NCBI RefSeq assembly: GCF_964656455.1 | Contig: NC_135712.1 | Span: 73,165,239 to 73,229,238 of the forward strand | Direction: 5' to 3' | DNA length: 64,000 nucleotides | From: Halichoerus grypus | Taxonomy: Eukaryota > Chordata > Mammalia > Carnivora > Phocidae | In this document: positions 44,480-56,490 of the stretch, piece by piece | How positions within the stretch are numbered: position 1 is the stretch's first letter | Layout of the letters: each line of letters opens with the position of its first letter | Position numbers and translations under genes: made by a program | The notes under the pieces: model-generated | The model's database searches: none | What the model saw: the letters and a program-made list of their open reading frames with translations, nothing else | Told to the model about the DNA's origin: nothing

Positions 44480-44999
44480 GTGAGTTTTTTCCACCAATCT
44501 TGTGGCGGCAGAAAGGGAACAGTAGGGACTTTATTGAAATTTTGTTAGAAAGAAGAATCAGGAAATATTCATTGCCCACTCCACAATAAATTAGACCAAG
44601 TTTGTGAATATCTAGCACAAATACTGATGCCGAATAATGTTAGTTCTTTTCCTTCCCTCACATCCCAATTCCTAACCTTCCAAGTTATTTTTTCCCCTCT
44701 TTAGTTTACTCAGGCTGATCAGCCAGAAGAATTTACAAGTATCTATGAATAGTGAGTAAGTGAAAAAAATATATGCAGAGAACACTGTTGGATCTTGAAG
44801 ATGGTAGAAGAGGGTGGAAGGTGGAAGAGTCTATTTAATAATGACTCTTTTGCCCTTTTTGTTTGGTTGGTACTTATTTGTTAAACTGTTAAAGTCCAAC
44901 ACTTGGCTTTCTTTATGCCCACACCAAGGGATCTAAGTGTTTTTGGGAAAAAGTCGTGTAGAACAGATTGGTTGATCACACTTCCCCATTCTCAAAATT
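44480..44999. other. Intron sequence, unassigned
   Basis: No repeat or exon is recognisable. Confidence 0.35.
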
Positions 45000-46620
45000 A
45001 AAGTTTCAAACCAATCTCTCCTCACCTTTTATGAGATGCCCAATTGCTCTTCTATCACTTCTCTAATTCAGCAGATAATCTCACCACTTGTTCCACAAAG
45101 AAGATAGAAGCTATAAGACAGGAATTTGCTCAACTCCCCACTCTCCAACTGCCAAATGACCTTGTCTCTGCCTACCTCCTGCCCTGCCCTCTCATTACAG
45201 AGGAGAAATGGCCCTCTGCCTGTGCTTGCAATAACACCCTTTCCCACCTGCTCAGGGTGCTTACGTGGGCACGGAATGACTTCCTCACTCCCTCCCTCAA
45301 GGGCCTTTCCATCAGCATTAAACATGCTCAAGGGAGGTAACAATCCCTTCTCTTGACAAAGCTTCTACCTTTAGCTACTACTCTACCTCTCTTCTCCCTT
45401 TTACAGCAAAACTTCTTTATGCATGCTCTCATCACTTACTCATCTCCCTCTCACTTCTCACTATACTGACCTGATTTTCACTTTTGTGACTCCATTAAAA
45501 AACTCCTAAGGTCACCACTATAATCCTATGGCCATAGGTAGTTTAAAATTCTTTTTTTAAATTCCTTTTTTAAACTAGTTATTTTTTTCTTAGTGGAAGG
45601 AGTAATATATGGACACAATTTTTAAAAAGCTCAAATAGAACAATACAGTGTAAATAAAAAGTAAATATCCCTCCCACCTTGGTTCTCCCAGTATCCAGAT
45701 CCCCTTTCTGAAGGCATCCACTGCGGCCGAATGTTCTGTAACGTTCAGCAGTATTAAACACATATGCACTAATTTGTTTCACACGAATGGAAATACACTA
45801 GGTACACTGTTCTGCACTTGCATTTTCACCTAATATATCTTAAATATCTTTCCATATCTGCACAAATATGTTTTCTTTAGATGTACCATAATTTTTAAAC
45901 CAATCTTATGTTGATGGATAGTTAGGTTGTTTCTAGTCTTTTGCTATTAAAATAATGACAGTGCTTGCTCATGTACCTGTTCACACCTAAACATATATGT
46001 GTGTTTATAAATATATATAAATTACAAGTATGCATAATTTATATTACATGTAGATATGTATATAACAGGTATATATGTCTGCTTATATATAATTGGTATG
46101 GAGATATAAAAAAATTTCTATACTTGAAATTACTTAATTATAAACTAGGTATATTATTTTAATAGATGTGGTCAAAATGCCTCTGAAACAGGGAATACTA
46201 ATTTACACTCTTCCCAATAGTAGATGAGTGTTGGTTTTCCTTATCTTTGCCAATGTAAGTGAAAATAGAATCCTGTAACTTCAACAGCATGTTTTCCATT
46301 ACGAGTTGAGAACTTGCTCATGTCCTAAGCTGCTTGTATTTTTTCACTGCAAACTGTATTCGTGTCCTTCATTAATTTTTATTAGGTTGCTGATTTTATA
46401 GTCTCCCTACCACAGTGGACATTTTTTTTCACATTGCAGCTTTCAGTAAACCTCTCAGTTGCATTTGACGGTTAACTGCTCCATTGCTTCTTTTTGAAGT
46501 GCTCTTTCCTTTAGGCTTCAAAGACACACACTCTCCATCCTCTCTAGTTCTTTTTCAATCTTTTTTTATAGTTCATCCTCCTCTACCTGGCCTTTCTTTG
46601 GGGAGGGGTGTCTCAACATC
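45000..46620 (+). mobile_element. L2 LINE with reverse-transcriptase remnant, split by an L1
   Basis: The first part (45000-45540) holds a decayed L2 ORF2 region (frames at 45044-45340 and 45126-45356) running up to AAGGTCACCACTATAATCC. After an 0.9-kb old L1, the L2 resumes at about 46436 with CATTGCAGCTTTCAGTAAACC and GGCTTCAAAGACACACACTC, which in L2 follow directly downstream in the reverse-transcriptase domain. All frames are broken. Confidence 0.65.
45541..46435 (-). mobile_element. Old L1 3' end inserted into the L2, antisense
   Basis: CATATGCACTAATTTG, then CTAGGTACACTGTTCTGCACTTGC, then CTTTCCATATCTGCACAAATATG, then GATGGATAGTTAGGTTGTTTC are antisense L1 landmarks. A TATATA-rich patch lies at 46005-46090. 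Confidence 0.65.
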
Positions 46621-46719
46621 AAAGCAATATGCAAAGTATATAATGTATATTCTATCTCATATACAATGTATGCTCTATCTTCCTCTCCCCCTCCACTTAT
46701 GCAACCATGTTTATTTGTT

Positions 46720-46960
46720 TCTTGTGTTTTCTTCCAAAGAAATCTTTAGGCAAATCAAGCAAATGCAAATATATGTATTTTGTTTTTCTTTCTTTCTTAT
46801 ATAAAAGGTAGCATCATTATATTATTTCCTACCTAGTTTTATTATTACTACTACTACTAATATGTATTGTTGGCCTTTTCATGTGAGTATATTGAGAGAT
46901 TCTTCATTATTCTTATAGCTGTATACCAATGAATTCTAAAATGACTTCTAAATTTATATA
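46720..46960 (-). mobile_element. Old L1 3'-end fragment, antisense
   Basis: ATATAAAAGGTAGCATCATTATA, then TTGGCCTTTTCATGTGAG, then TATAGCTGTATACCAATGAATTC loosely match an old L1 3' end. Confidence 0.4.
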
Positions 46961-47154
46961 TATTTCAAATCCAAATATTTCTTTTGAGTTTGAGATTCAT
47001 AGATTCAACAATCTATTTGATTCAAAGTCAATTCATTAGGGAAGATTTCCACTGCTTCCATTGGCTATATATGCTCCAAAAGCACATGTTTTTCCCTTAT
47101 TACTGATTGTAATGATACATTTATGTTTGTGATTATTTGATTAACAATATTTTT

Positions 47155-47290
47155 TCCAGTGGGTTGTAAATTCCTTGCTAGTAAGAACCATATCCATTTT
47201 TTTTTTTTTTTTTGACCATTCCATCCCCACCTCTTAGCATAGTCCCTGGCACATAAAGGTTGTTTAATAAATGTTGAGTGGATGCAAAAA
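47155..47290 (+). mobile_element. L2 3'-end relic, sense
   Basis: TTCCTTGCTAGTAAGAACCATATCC, then CTTAGCATAGTCCCTGGCACATAAAGG, then AATAAATGTTGAGTGGATG match the L2 terminus. A T19 run interrupts it. Confidence 0.75.
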
Positions 47291-47578
47291 TGACTAAAAG
47301 AATCAGTTAAGAGTAGAACACTCTGTCTTTCACCTTATATTATTCTACTAATCATTCTTAGGACATATTAATCAGATTTGTAAATGATTTGATGCTAGGA
47401 GATTTAGGGGGTGTCTTAAATGGCAAAATCAGAATAAAAAAATGAATACACTAAATGATTAGATTTAACCACTAGAACCAGGTAGTTCTTTTACACAACA
47501 ATTTCTTAATAAACGTGAAATCTAATATAATTTTATTGTATTTTTCTTTTCTATCCTGTTATTGATTCACTCTCAATG
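47291..47578. other. Intron sequence, unassigned
   Basis: No feature is recognisable before the L1 insertion site. Confidence 0.3.
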
Positions 47579-48052
47579 TCTTGTGTATTTCTTTTTTATT
47601 ATTATGTTATGTTAATCACCATACATTACATCATTAGTTTTTGATGTAGTGTTCCATGATTCATTGTTTGTGTATAACACCCAGTGCTCCATGCAGAACG
47701 TGCCCTCTTTAACACCCATCACCAGGCTAACCCATCCCACCACCCCCCTCCCCTCTAGAACCCTCAGTTTGTTTTTCAGAGTCCATCGTCTCTCATGATT
47801 CATCTCCCCCTCTGATTTCCCCCCCTTCATTCTTCCCCTCCCGCTATCTTCTTCTTCTTCTTCTTTTTTTTTTTAACATATATTGTATTATTTGTTTCAG
47901 AGGTACAGGTCTGTGATTCAATAGTCTTGCACAATTCACAGTGCTCACCATAGAACATACCCTCCCCAATGTCTATCACCCAGCCACCCCATCCCTCCCA
48001 CCCCCCCACCACTCCAGCAACCCTCCGTTTGTTTCCTGAGATTAAGAATTCC

Positions 48053-51000
48053 TCATATCAGTGAGGTCATATGATACATGTCTTTCTCTGATTGACTTAT
48101 TTCGCTCAGCATAACACCCTCCAGTTCCATCCAAGTCGTTGCAAATGGCAAGATTTCAATCCTTTTGATGGCTGCATAATATTCCATTGTATATATATAC
48201 CACATCTTCTTTATCCATTCATCTGTCGATGGACATCTTGGCTCTTTCCACAGTTTGGCTATTGTGGACATTGCTGCTATAAACATCGGGGTGCACGTAC
48301 CCCTTCAGATCCCTACATTTGTATCTTTGGGGTAAATACCCAGTAGTGCAATTGCTGGATCGTATGGTAGCTCTATTTTCAACTTTTTGAGGAACCTCCA
48401 CACTGTTTTCCAGAGTGGCTGCACCAGCTTGCATTCCCACCAACAGTGTAGGAGGGTTCCCCTTTCTCCACCTCCCTGCCAACATCTGTCGTTTCCTGAC
48501 TTGTTCATTTTAGCCATTCTGACTGGTGTGAGGTGGTATCTCACTGAGGTTTTGATTTGGATTTCTCTGATGCCGAGAGATGTTGAGCACTTTTTCATGT
48601 GTCTGTTGGCCATTTGGATGTCTTCTTTGCAGAAATGTCTGTTCATGTCTTCTGCCCATTTCTTGATTGGATCATTTGTTCTTTGGGTGTTGAGTTTGAG
48701 AAGTTCTTTATAGATTTTGGATATTAGCCCTTTATCTGATATGTCATTTGCAAATATCTTCTCCCATTCTGTCGGTTGTCTTTTGGTTTTGTTGCCTGTT
48801 TCTTTTGCTGTGCAAAAACTTTTTATCTTGATGAAGTCCCAATAGTTCATTTTTGCCCTTGCTTCCCTTGCCTATGGCGATGTTTCTAGGAAGAAGTTGC
48901 TGCAGCTGAGGTCGAAGAGGTTGCTGCCTGTGTTCTCCTTTAGGATTTTGATGGACTCCTGTCTCACATTGAGGTCTTTCAACCATTTTGAGTCTATTTT
49001 TGTGGGTGGTGTAAGGAAATGGTCCAGTTTCATTCTTCTGCATGTGGCTGTCCAATTTTCCCAACACCATTTGTTGAAGAGACTGTCTTTTTTCCATTGG
49101 ACATTCTTTCCTGCTTTGTCGAAGATGAATTGACCATAGAGTTGAGGGTCCATTTCTGGGCTCTCTATTCTGTTCCATTGATCTATGTGTCTGTTTTTGT
49201 GCTAGTACCATACTGTCTTGATGATGACAGCTTTGTAATGGAGCTGGGAGTCCGGAATCGTGATGCCGTCAGCTTTGCTTTTCTTTTTCAACATTCCTCT
49301 GGCTATTCAGGGTCTTTTCTGGTTCCATACAAATTTTAGGATTATTTGTTCCATTTCTTTGAAAAAAGTGGATGGTATTTTGATGGGGATTGCATTGAAT
49401 GTGTAGATTGCTCTAGGTAGCATTGACATCTTCACAATATTTGTTCTTCCAATCCATGAGCATGGAACGTTTTTCCATTTCTTTGTGTCTTCCTCAATTT
49501 CTTTCATGAGTATTTTATAGTTTTCTGAGTACAGATCCTTTGCCTCTTTGGTTAGATTTATTCCTAGGTATCTTATGGTTTTGGGTGCAATTGTAAATGG
49601 GATCGACTCCTTAATTTCTCTTTCTTCTGTCTTGTTGTTGGTGTATAGGAATGCCACTGATTTCTGTGCATTGATTTTATATCCTGCCACTTTACTGAAT
49701 TCCTGTATGAGTTCTAGCAGTTTTGGGGTGGCATCTTTTGGGTTTTCCACATAAAGTATCATATCATCTGCAAAGAGTGAGAGTTTGACTTCTTCTTTGG
49801 CGATTTGGATGCCTTTGATTTCTTTTTGTTGTCTGATTGCTGTGGCTAGAACTTCTAATACTATGTTGAATAGCAGTGGTGATAGTGGACATCCCTGCTG
49901 TGTTCCTGACCTTAGGGGGAAAGCTCTCCATTTTTCCCGATTGAGAATGATATTTGCTGTGGGTTTTTCATAGATGGCTTTTATGATATTGAGGTAGGTA
50001 CCCTCTATTCCTATACTCTGAAGAGTTTTGATCAAGAAAGAATGCTATACTTTGTCACATGCTTTTTTTGCATCTATTGAGAGGATCATATGGTTCTTGT
50101 TCTTTCTTTTATTAATGTATTGTATCACATTGATTGATTTGTGGATGTTGAACCAACCTTGCAGCCCAGGGATAAATCCCACTTGGTTGTGGTGAATAAT
50201 CCTTTTAATGTACTGTTGGATCCTATTGGCTAGTATTTTGGTGAGAATTTTGGCATCCATGTTCATCAAGGATATTGGTCTGTAATTCCCCTTTTTGATG
50301 GGGTCTTTGTCTGGTTTGGGGATCAAGGTAATGGTGGCCTCATAAAATGAGTTTGGAAGTTTTCCTTCCATTTCTATTTTTTGGAACAGTTTCGGAAGAA
50401 TACGTATTAATTCCTCTTTAAGTGTTTGGTAGAATTCCCCTGGGAAGCCATCTGGCCCTGGGCTTTTGTTTGTTGGGAGATTTTTGATGACTGCTTCACT
50501 TTCCTTAGTGGTTATAGGTCTGTTCAGGTTTTCTATTTCTTTTCCTGGTTCAGTTTGGTAGTTGATACATCTCTAGGAATGCATCCATTTCTTCCAGGTT
50601 ATCTAATTTGCTGGCATATAGTTACTCATAATATGTTCTTATAATTGTTTGTATTTCTTTGGTGTTGGTTGTGATCTCTCCTCTTTCAGTCATGATTTTG
50701 TTTATTTGGGTCATTTCTCTTTTCTTTTTGATAAGTATGGCCAGGGGTTTATCAATCTTGTTAATTCTCAAAGAACCAGCTCCTAGTTTCGTTGATCTGT
50801 TCCACTGTTCTTTTGGTTTTTATTTCATTGATTTCTGCCTGATCTTTATTATTTCTTTTCTCCTGCTGGGTTTAGGCTTTATTTGCTGTTCTTTCTCTAG
50901 TTCCTTTAGGTGTAGGGTTAGGTTGTGTATTTGAGACCTTTCTTGTTTCTTGAGAAAGGCTTGTATTGCTATATACTTTCCTCTTAGGACCACCTTTGCT

Positions 51001-51866
51001 GCATCCCAAAGATTTGGAACAGTTGTGTTTTCATTTTCATTTGTTTCCATGAAGTTTTTAAATTTTTGTTTAATTCCTGGTTGACTGATTCATTCTTTAG
51101 TAGGATGCGCTTTAGCTTCCATGTATTTGAGTTCTTTCCGACTTTCCTCTTGTGATTGAGTTCTAGTTTCAAAGCATTGTGGTCCGAAAATATGCAGGGA
51201 ATGATCCCAATCTTTTGGTACCGGTTGAGACCTGATTTGTGACCTAGGATGTGATCTATTCTGGATCTAATGTTCCATGGGCACTAGAGAAGAATGTGTA
51301 TTCTGCTGCTTTGGGATGGAATGTTCTGAATATATCTGTGAAGTTCATTTGGTCCAGTGTGTCATTTAAAGTCTTCATTTCCTTGTTGATCTTTTGCTTA
51401 GATGATCTGTCCATTTCAGTGAGGGGGGTGTTAAAGTCCCCCACTATTATTGTATTGTTGTTGATGTGTTTCTTTGCTTTTGTTATTAATTGGCTTATAT
51501 AATTGGCTGCTCCCATGTTAGGGGCAGAGATATTTACAATTGTTAGATCTTCTTGTTGGATAGACCCTTTAAGTAGGATATAGTGTCCTTCCTCATCTCT
51601 TATTACAGTCTTTGGTTTAAAATCTAATTTGTCTGATATAAGGATTGCCACCCCAGCTTTCTTTTGATGTCCATTAGCATGGTAAATTGTTTTCCACCCC
51701 CCACCTTCAATCTGGGGGTGTCTTTGGGTCTAAAATGAGTCTCTTGCAGACAGTGTATCGATGGGTCTTGTTTTTTTATCCAATATGATAGCCTGTGTCT
51801 TTTGATTGGGGCATTTAGCCCATTTACATTCAGGGTAACTATTGAAAGATAGGAATTTAGTGCCAT
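48053..51866 (-). pseudogene. L1 ORF2 remnant, multiply broken
   Basis: It begins at 51866 ([20 protein letters not shown]) and is split into at least eight frame segments ending near 48053. Recognisable pieces include the endonuclease QETHF and VGDFNTP (51866-51256), the FADD reverse-transcriptase block and QGCPLSP inside 50035-49307, and the Cys-rich end in 48850-48305. One ancestral stretch (50035-49307, 242 codons) remains open. The reverse-transcriptase motif A reads [11 protein letters not shown] (in 50371-50045), with Cys for the usual Phe. Confidence 0.9.
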
Positions 51867-51947
51867 TGTATTGCCTGTAAGGTGACTGTTACTGTATATT
51901 GTCTGTGTTCCTTTCTGGTCTATGTTGCTTTTAGGCTCTCTCTTTGC

Positions 51948-52844
51948 TTAGAGGACCCCTTTCAATATTTCTTGTAGGGCTGGTTTTGTGTTTGCAAATT
52001 CCTTTAGCTTTTGTTTGTCCTGGAAGCTTTTTATCTCTCCTTCTATTTTCATTGACAGCCTAGCTGTATATAGTATTCTTGGCTGCATATTTTTCTCATT
52101 TAGTGCTCTGAATATATCCTGCCAGTCCTTTCTGGCCTGCCAGGTCTTGGTGGATAGGTCTGTTTCCAATCTAATGTTTCTACCACTGTAGGTTACATAT
52201 CTCTTCTCCCGAACTGCTTTCAGGATTGTCTCTTTGTTTCTGAGACTCGTAAGTTTTACTATTAGATGTCAGGGTGTTGACCTATTTTTATTGCTTTTGA
52301 GAGGGGTTCTCTGTGCCTCCTGGATTTTAATGCCTGTTTCCTTCCCCAAATTAGGGAAGTTCTCTGCTATAATTTGCTCCAATATACCTTCTGCCCCTCT
52401 CTCTCTTTCTTCTTCTTCTGGGATCCCAATTATTCTAATGTTGTTTTGTCTTATGGTATCGCTTATCTCTCAAATTCTGCCCTCGTGATCCAGTAGTTGT
52501 TTATCTCTCTTTTTCTCAGCTTCTTTATTTTCCATCATTTGGTGTTCTGTATCACTAACTCTCTCTTCTGCCTCATTTATCCTAGCAGTTAGAGTCTCCA
52601 TTTTTGATTGCACCTCATTAATGGCCTTTTTGATTTTGACTTGGTTAGATTTTAGTTCTTTTTTTTCTCCAGAAAAGGTTTCTCTAATAACTTCCATGCT
52701 TTTTTTAAGCCCCGCTAGTATCTTTAAAATCATCATTCTGAACTCTAGTTCCAATGTCTCACTAATGTCCATATTGAGTAGGTCCCTGACAGTCGGTCCT
52801 GCCTCTTGTTCTTTTTGTTGAGGTGATTTTTTCCATCTTGTCAT
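51948..52844 (-). pseudogene. L1 ORF1 remnant, full length with two CpG-decay stops
   Basis: It has 298 codons from MTRWKKSPQQ at 52844, the same length as the intact copy and without net frameshift. TGA stops lie at 52472-52470 (codon 125) and 52271-52269 (codon 192). In both places the intact copy has CGA, so both arose by methyl-CpG deamination. Coiled-coil and RNA-recognition regions are otherwise recognisable. Confidence 0.93.
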
Positions 52845-54663
52845 TTTGTCCAGAGGAGAATAGATGAATGAGAGAACAAAATGCTAACAGGGTAACAACG
52901 TCCCCAGAAAATATACACTAAACAAATCAGAAAAGATGTGAAACTGGGGGAAAAGAAAGGGAAAGAAAGAGAAAAGAAGAAAAAAAGAAAAAAGAAAAAG
53001 ATAAAAACAAACAAAAACAAAACAAAACAAAAAAACCAGAATATGATCAAATATGATCAGGCTGGTGCATTGATCAGTGCCACACACTAGATTTTGGGTG
53101 TATTTTGGTCTGTTAGAAGAAAGTGCCTCCCGAAATTTTAATGAAAGAAAAACTTATATATGTACAAAAATAAGGGTTAATACGATGAAGGGATGGAATA
53201 TGACTGTAAAGATGAAAATTATAAAATATTTTATAAAAGGAATTGATAAGATAAGAAGTTGGTTGAAAAAAGAAAGAAGAGGATTTAAAAAAAAAAAGGG
53301 AGAGAATGTGATCAGGCAGGAGACTAGAACAAAGCCATACACTAGAGATTTAGGGTATATTTTGATCTGTTAGAAGAAACTGTATCTCAAAATTTTAAAG
53401 AGAGAACAACTTATATATATATACCAAAAATAAGGGTAACTACTATGAAGGGATAGAATAGGACTCTAAAAATGAAAAATAATAAATATTTTTAAAAAAG
53501 GGGGTTGATAAGATGTTGGCTGAAAAGGGGAAAAAGAAAAATTCAAAAAAAAAATAAGACAGTTAAAAAAAATTAACTTTGAAAGACTAAAAAATCATGG
53601 TAAAAAAGCCATGGATTCTATGTGCAGGATTCCCCTACCGCTGGAGTTCTGCCGTTCTCATTGATCAGTAAACTTGGTCTTGGCTGGCTGTTCTCGCTGA
53701 TCTTCTGGGGGAGGGGCCTGTTGCCATGGTTCCCAAATGTCTTTGCCGGAGGCGGAATTGCCCCGCCCTTGCCGGTCAGGGCTAAGTCATCTGCTCGGGT
53801 TTGCTCTGGGAGCTTTTGTTCCCTGCAAGCTTTCTGTACAGCTTTGGAGGCGGAGAGTGAAAATGGCGGCCTCCCAATCTCCGCCCTGGAGGAGCCGAGA
53901 ACTCGGGGCCCCGCTCCTCAGTGAGCCCCCAGAGAAAAGCAGTCAGTCACTCCCATCTCCCGGTCTCTGGCCGCACTCTGTGCTCACCTGGCCTGTGACC
54001 CAGCATTTCTATCTCTGGCTCACGACCCCGTGTGGAGTCTCCAAACCCAGCAGATCCCTGCGGTGCGCTCCCGTGCTGCTCCTCCCAGGGGAGGAAGGGG
54101 AGTCTCCCCGGATCTGCCGCTTGTTGGGTCCCTGCTGGAGGAGCAGGGGCCCGACTGTGCCGCGGATCACGGTTTATGGCAACCCCGAGCTGAGAGCCCG
54201 CGCCTGGGTTCTGTCTCTGCAGCCGGCTTCCCCGCTCCAATACCTGGGAGCTCTGCTGCACTCAGGCACCCCCGGTCTTTCTGTGACCCCGAGGGTCCTG
54301 AGACCACACTGTCCCGTGAGGGTTCCACCCCCCGCTTAGCCACCGGAGCGACGTCCCTCAGCGGAGCCGACTTCTAAAAGTTCCAATTTTGTGCTCCACG
54401 GCTCTATCACTTGCCAGTAGCGGCTGACGGAGTCCCCTCCCCCGCCGTCTATCCTCCCGAATATCGCCTCAGATTCACTTCTCCACATGTCCTACCTTCC
54501 AGAAAGTGGTTGCTTTTCTGTTCAGAGAGTTGTTGCTATTCTTTTCTTCGATCTCCTGTTGAGTTCATAGGTGTTCAGAATGGTTTGATCTCTATCCAGC
54601 TGAGTTCCTGGGACCAGACGAAATCCAGGTCTCCTACTCCTCTGCCATCTTGCTCCTCTCCCT
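52845..54663 (-). promoter_or_regulatory. L1 5' UTR / former internal promoter, antisense
   Basis: The CpG- and G/C-rich first kilobase (54663-53650) and the A-rich second part with a two-copy tandem repeat (about 53340-53580 and 53080-53330) mirror the sense copy. Open frames here (for example 53737-54339 on the plus strand) are by-products of the high GC content. Confidence 0.8.
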
Positions 54664-54676
54664 TCTTGTGTATTTC

Positions 54677-55150
54677 ATATATTAAAACAACATATACTGT
54701 GAGGAAATAGCAGGTACCACCAAACTCCTTATAAAGTTATAGATTAGGAACTCTGATGTGGGATAACTCAAGGCTGAAATAATGCTTAGTTCTCAAAGCT
54801 ATTTGGGTACAAACACATATCTCGAATGATTAAAGTTCTTGATGTTCTCTACTTAAAGAACTAAACACAAATCTATGGTTATCAAAAACTACTTTGAGTG
54901 AACCAAGCATGCTGGGAAATTCCTTTCTACCAAAGAACACATACTTCTTATTGTTGGTGAACAGCCCAGCAAGTTGGATGACTTTTCAGTTGACTGATAG
55001 GCTACTTAGTCTTTTGTTTTTAGCCAGTGTATTCAGTCGGGAACAAGACAGTGCTCCATCTTTAAAGAAACTAACACTTTACTTAATTAATACCTGGGGC
55101 CTATCCTCAAATAAATAAGCCTTTTTCTATTTTCCATTCTTCTTTTTCAG
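54677..55150. other. Intron sequence, unassigned
   Basis: No repeat is recognisable. The last bases (TCTTCTTTTTCAG) are the acceptor of the next exon. Confidence 0.4.
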
Positions 55151-55220
55151 CAATCTGTAAAACTCCACCATCTAGTTGCGTCACATAATAGCATTACAGT
55201 CTCTGTATGTGGGAGAAAAG
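55151..55220 (+). CDS. ATP13A4: ATP13A4 internal exon (window exon 7), start of actuator domain
   Basis: It is 70 nt: 23 codons QSVKLHHLVASHNSITVSVC then GRK, with one base (G) over for the next exon. The acceptor is CTTTTTCAG ending at 55150, and the donor is GTAAGT at 55221. It joins VYDLRE upstream in frame at phase 0. In P-type ATPases this stretch leads from TM2 into the actuator (A) domain, whose TGES loop lies further on. I remember Glu where this copy has Ala (HLVASHN). The next exon, expected to begin with the AGVQELESR-type A-domain strand, is not found before 64000. Confidence 0.95.
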
Positions 55221-55371
55221 GTAAGTCTCATTATTTTAGATCTATGTGTGTTCATATGGAATCAAAACAGGATTTAAATTTGTATCTCTGTTTCTACTAC
55301 TCTCATCTTCATATGCATTTTTTTCTGTACATTTACTTGAAGAGATGAGGTCCTTGAGACATTTTCACCCT

Positions 55372-56490
55372 AAAAAACTTTATTGAGGTAAAATTGACAT
55401 ATAATTAATGGAACCAGTTTAAAATGTACAATTTGATAGATTTTGACTTATGTATATCCATGTAACTATCCATGAAACCATCACCACAATAAAGATAATG
55501 ACTATCCATTACCCCCAAAGGTTGCCTTGTGCCTGTTTGTAATCATTCTTTTCAACCTCTCTCTCCCCATCCCCATCCTCAGGCAACCACTTTACATGTT
55601 TAGAATTTTATATAAATGGTTGTACACTAGGCATTTTTTGTCTTTTATAACATATTCGGGTTAATTTTACAGGGGTCAAAGTTCCTAATTATTTTTAAAT
55701 GCGTCCTTTTGTTAAAGTATGTCAATAGTTTATTCCTTTTTATTCCTGAGTAGAATCCCAGTGTATGGATAGACTAGTTTGTACATCCATTCACCTACTG
55801 ATGGAAATTTGGGTTGTTCCTAGTATTGAGCTATTACAAAAAATGCCTCAATGAAAATTTGGGTTCAAGTCTTTGCATGGACATACACTTTCATTTTGTA
55901 CGGGAAAATACATAACTGTGGAATGGCTGGGTCATATGGACAGGTAAATGTTTAACTTTTTAAGAAACTGCCAAACTGTTTTCCATAGTGTTTGTACCAT
56001 TTTACATTTTTACTAATATGAGAATTGCAATTGCTCCACATTCTTGTCTAGTAGTCAGTTTTATAAAATTTTAGCCATTTTAACAGATGTGTAGTGGGAT
56101 GTCATTGTAGTTTTAATTTGAATTTCCCTAATGACTAATGGCACTGACCATCTTTTCAAGTGCTTATTTTCTACTTATATATCCTCTTTGGTGAAGTGTC
56201 TGTTCAAATCTTTTGCTTATTAGGTTGTTTTTCTAATTATTAACTTTTGAGAAGTTCTTTCTATATTCTGAATCCAAATCCTTTATCACAAATATGATTT
56301 GCAAAGATCTTCTCTCACTCTATGACTTATCTTTTCCATTCTTTTTACAGTGTCTCCCAAAGGGTGGATATTTCTACTTTTGTTAAAGTCAAGTTTATCA
56401 GATTTTCCTTCTGTGGATCTTGCTTTTTGTGTCATATCTAAGACATCTTTGCCTAATCCAAGGTTATTAAGCTTTTCTATGGTGTCCTAA
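55372..56490 (-). mobile_element. Old L1 3' part, antisense (piece 1 of 2)
   Basis: It starts at the L1 3' end (TTTATTGAGGTAAAATTGACATA) and reads into ORF2 in antisense, with AACTGCCAAACTGTTTTCC near 55965 and CCTAATCCAAGGTTATTAAGCTTTTC at its right edge. L1 order continues at 58365. Confidence 0.85.

Larger units (their letters stand above)
47592..54663 (-). mobile_element. Full-length L1 retrotransposon, antisense, inactive
   Basis: The element is 7072 bp and flanked by the 13-bp duplication TCTTGTGTATTTC at 47579-47591 and 54664-54676. Its 5' end at 54663 has the same start as the sense copy (GGAGCAAGATGGCAGAGGAG on the minus strand). Order on the minus strand: 5' UTR (54663-52845), ORF1 remnant, ORF2 remnant, 3' UTR (to 47592). 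It is complete but mutated, so it is older than the copy at 27957. It lies between the exons at 44345 and 55151. Confidence 0.97.

Noticed and set aside
45044..45340. 98-codon frame as a possible new gene
   Set aside because: It reads like decayed L2 reverse-transcriptase text and is interrupted by an L1.
53622..54377. 200-codon and 115-codon open frames on the plus strand
   Set aside because: These are antisense of the second L1 5' UTR, with the same compositional cause. The matching frames in the other L1 are not conserved in boundaries.
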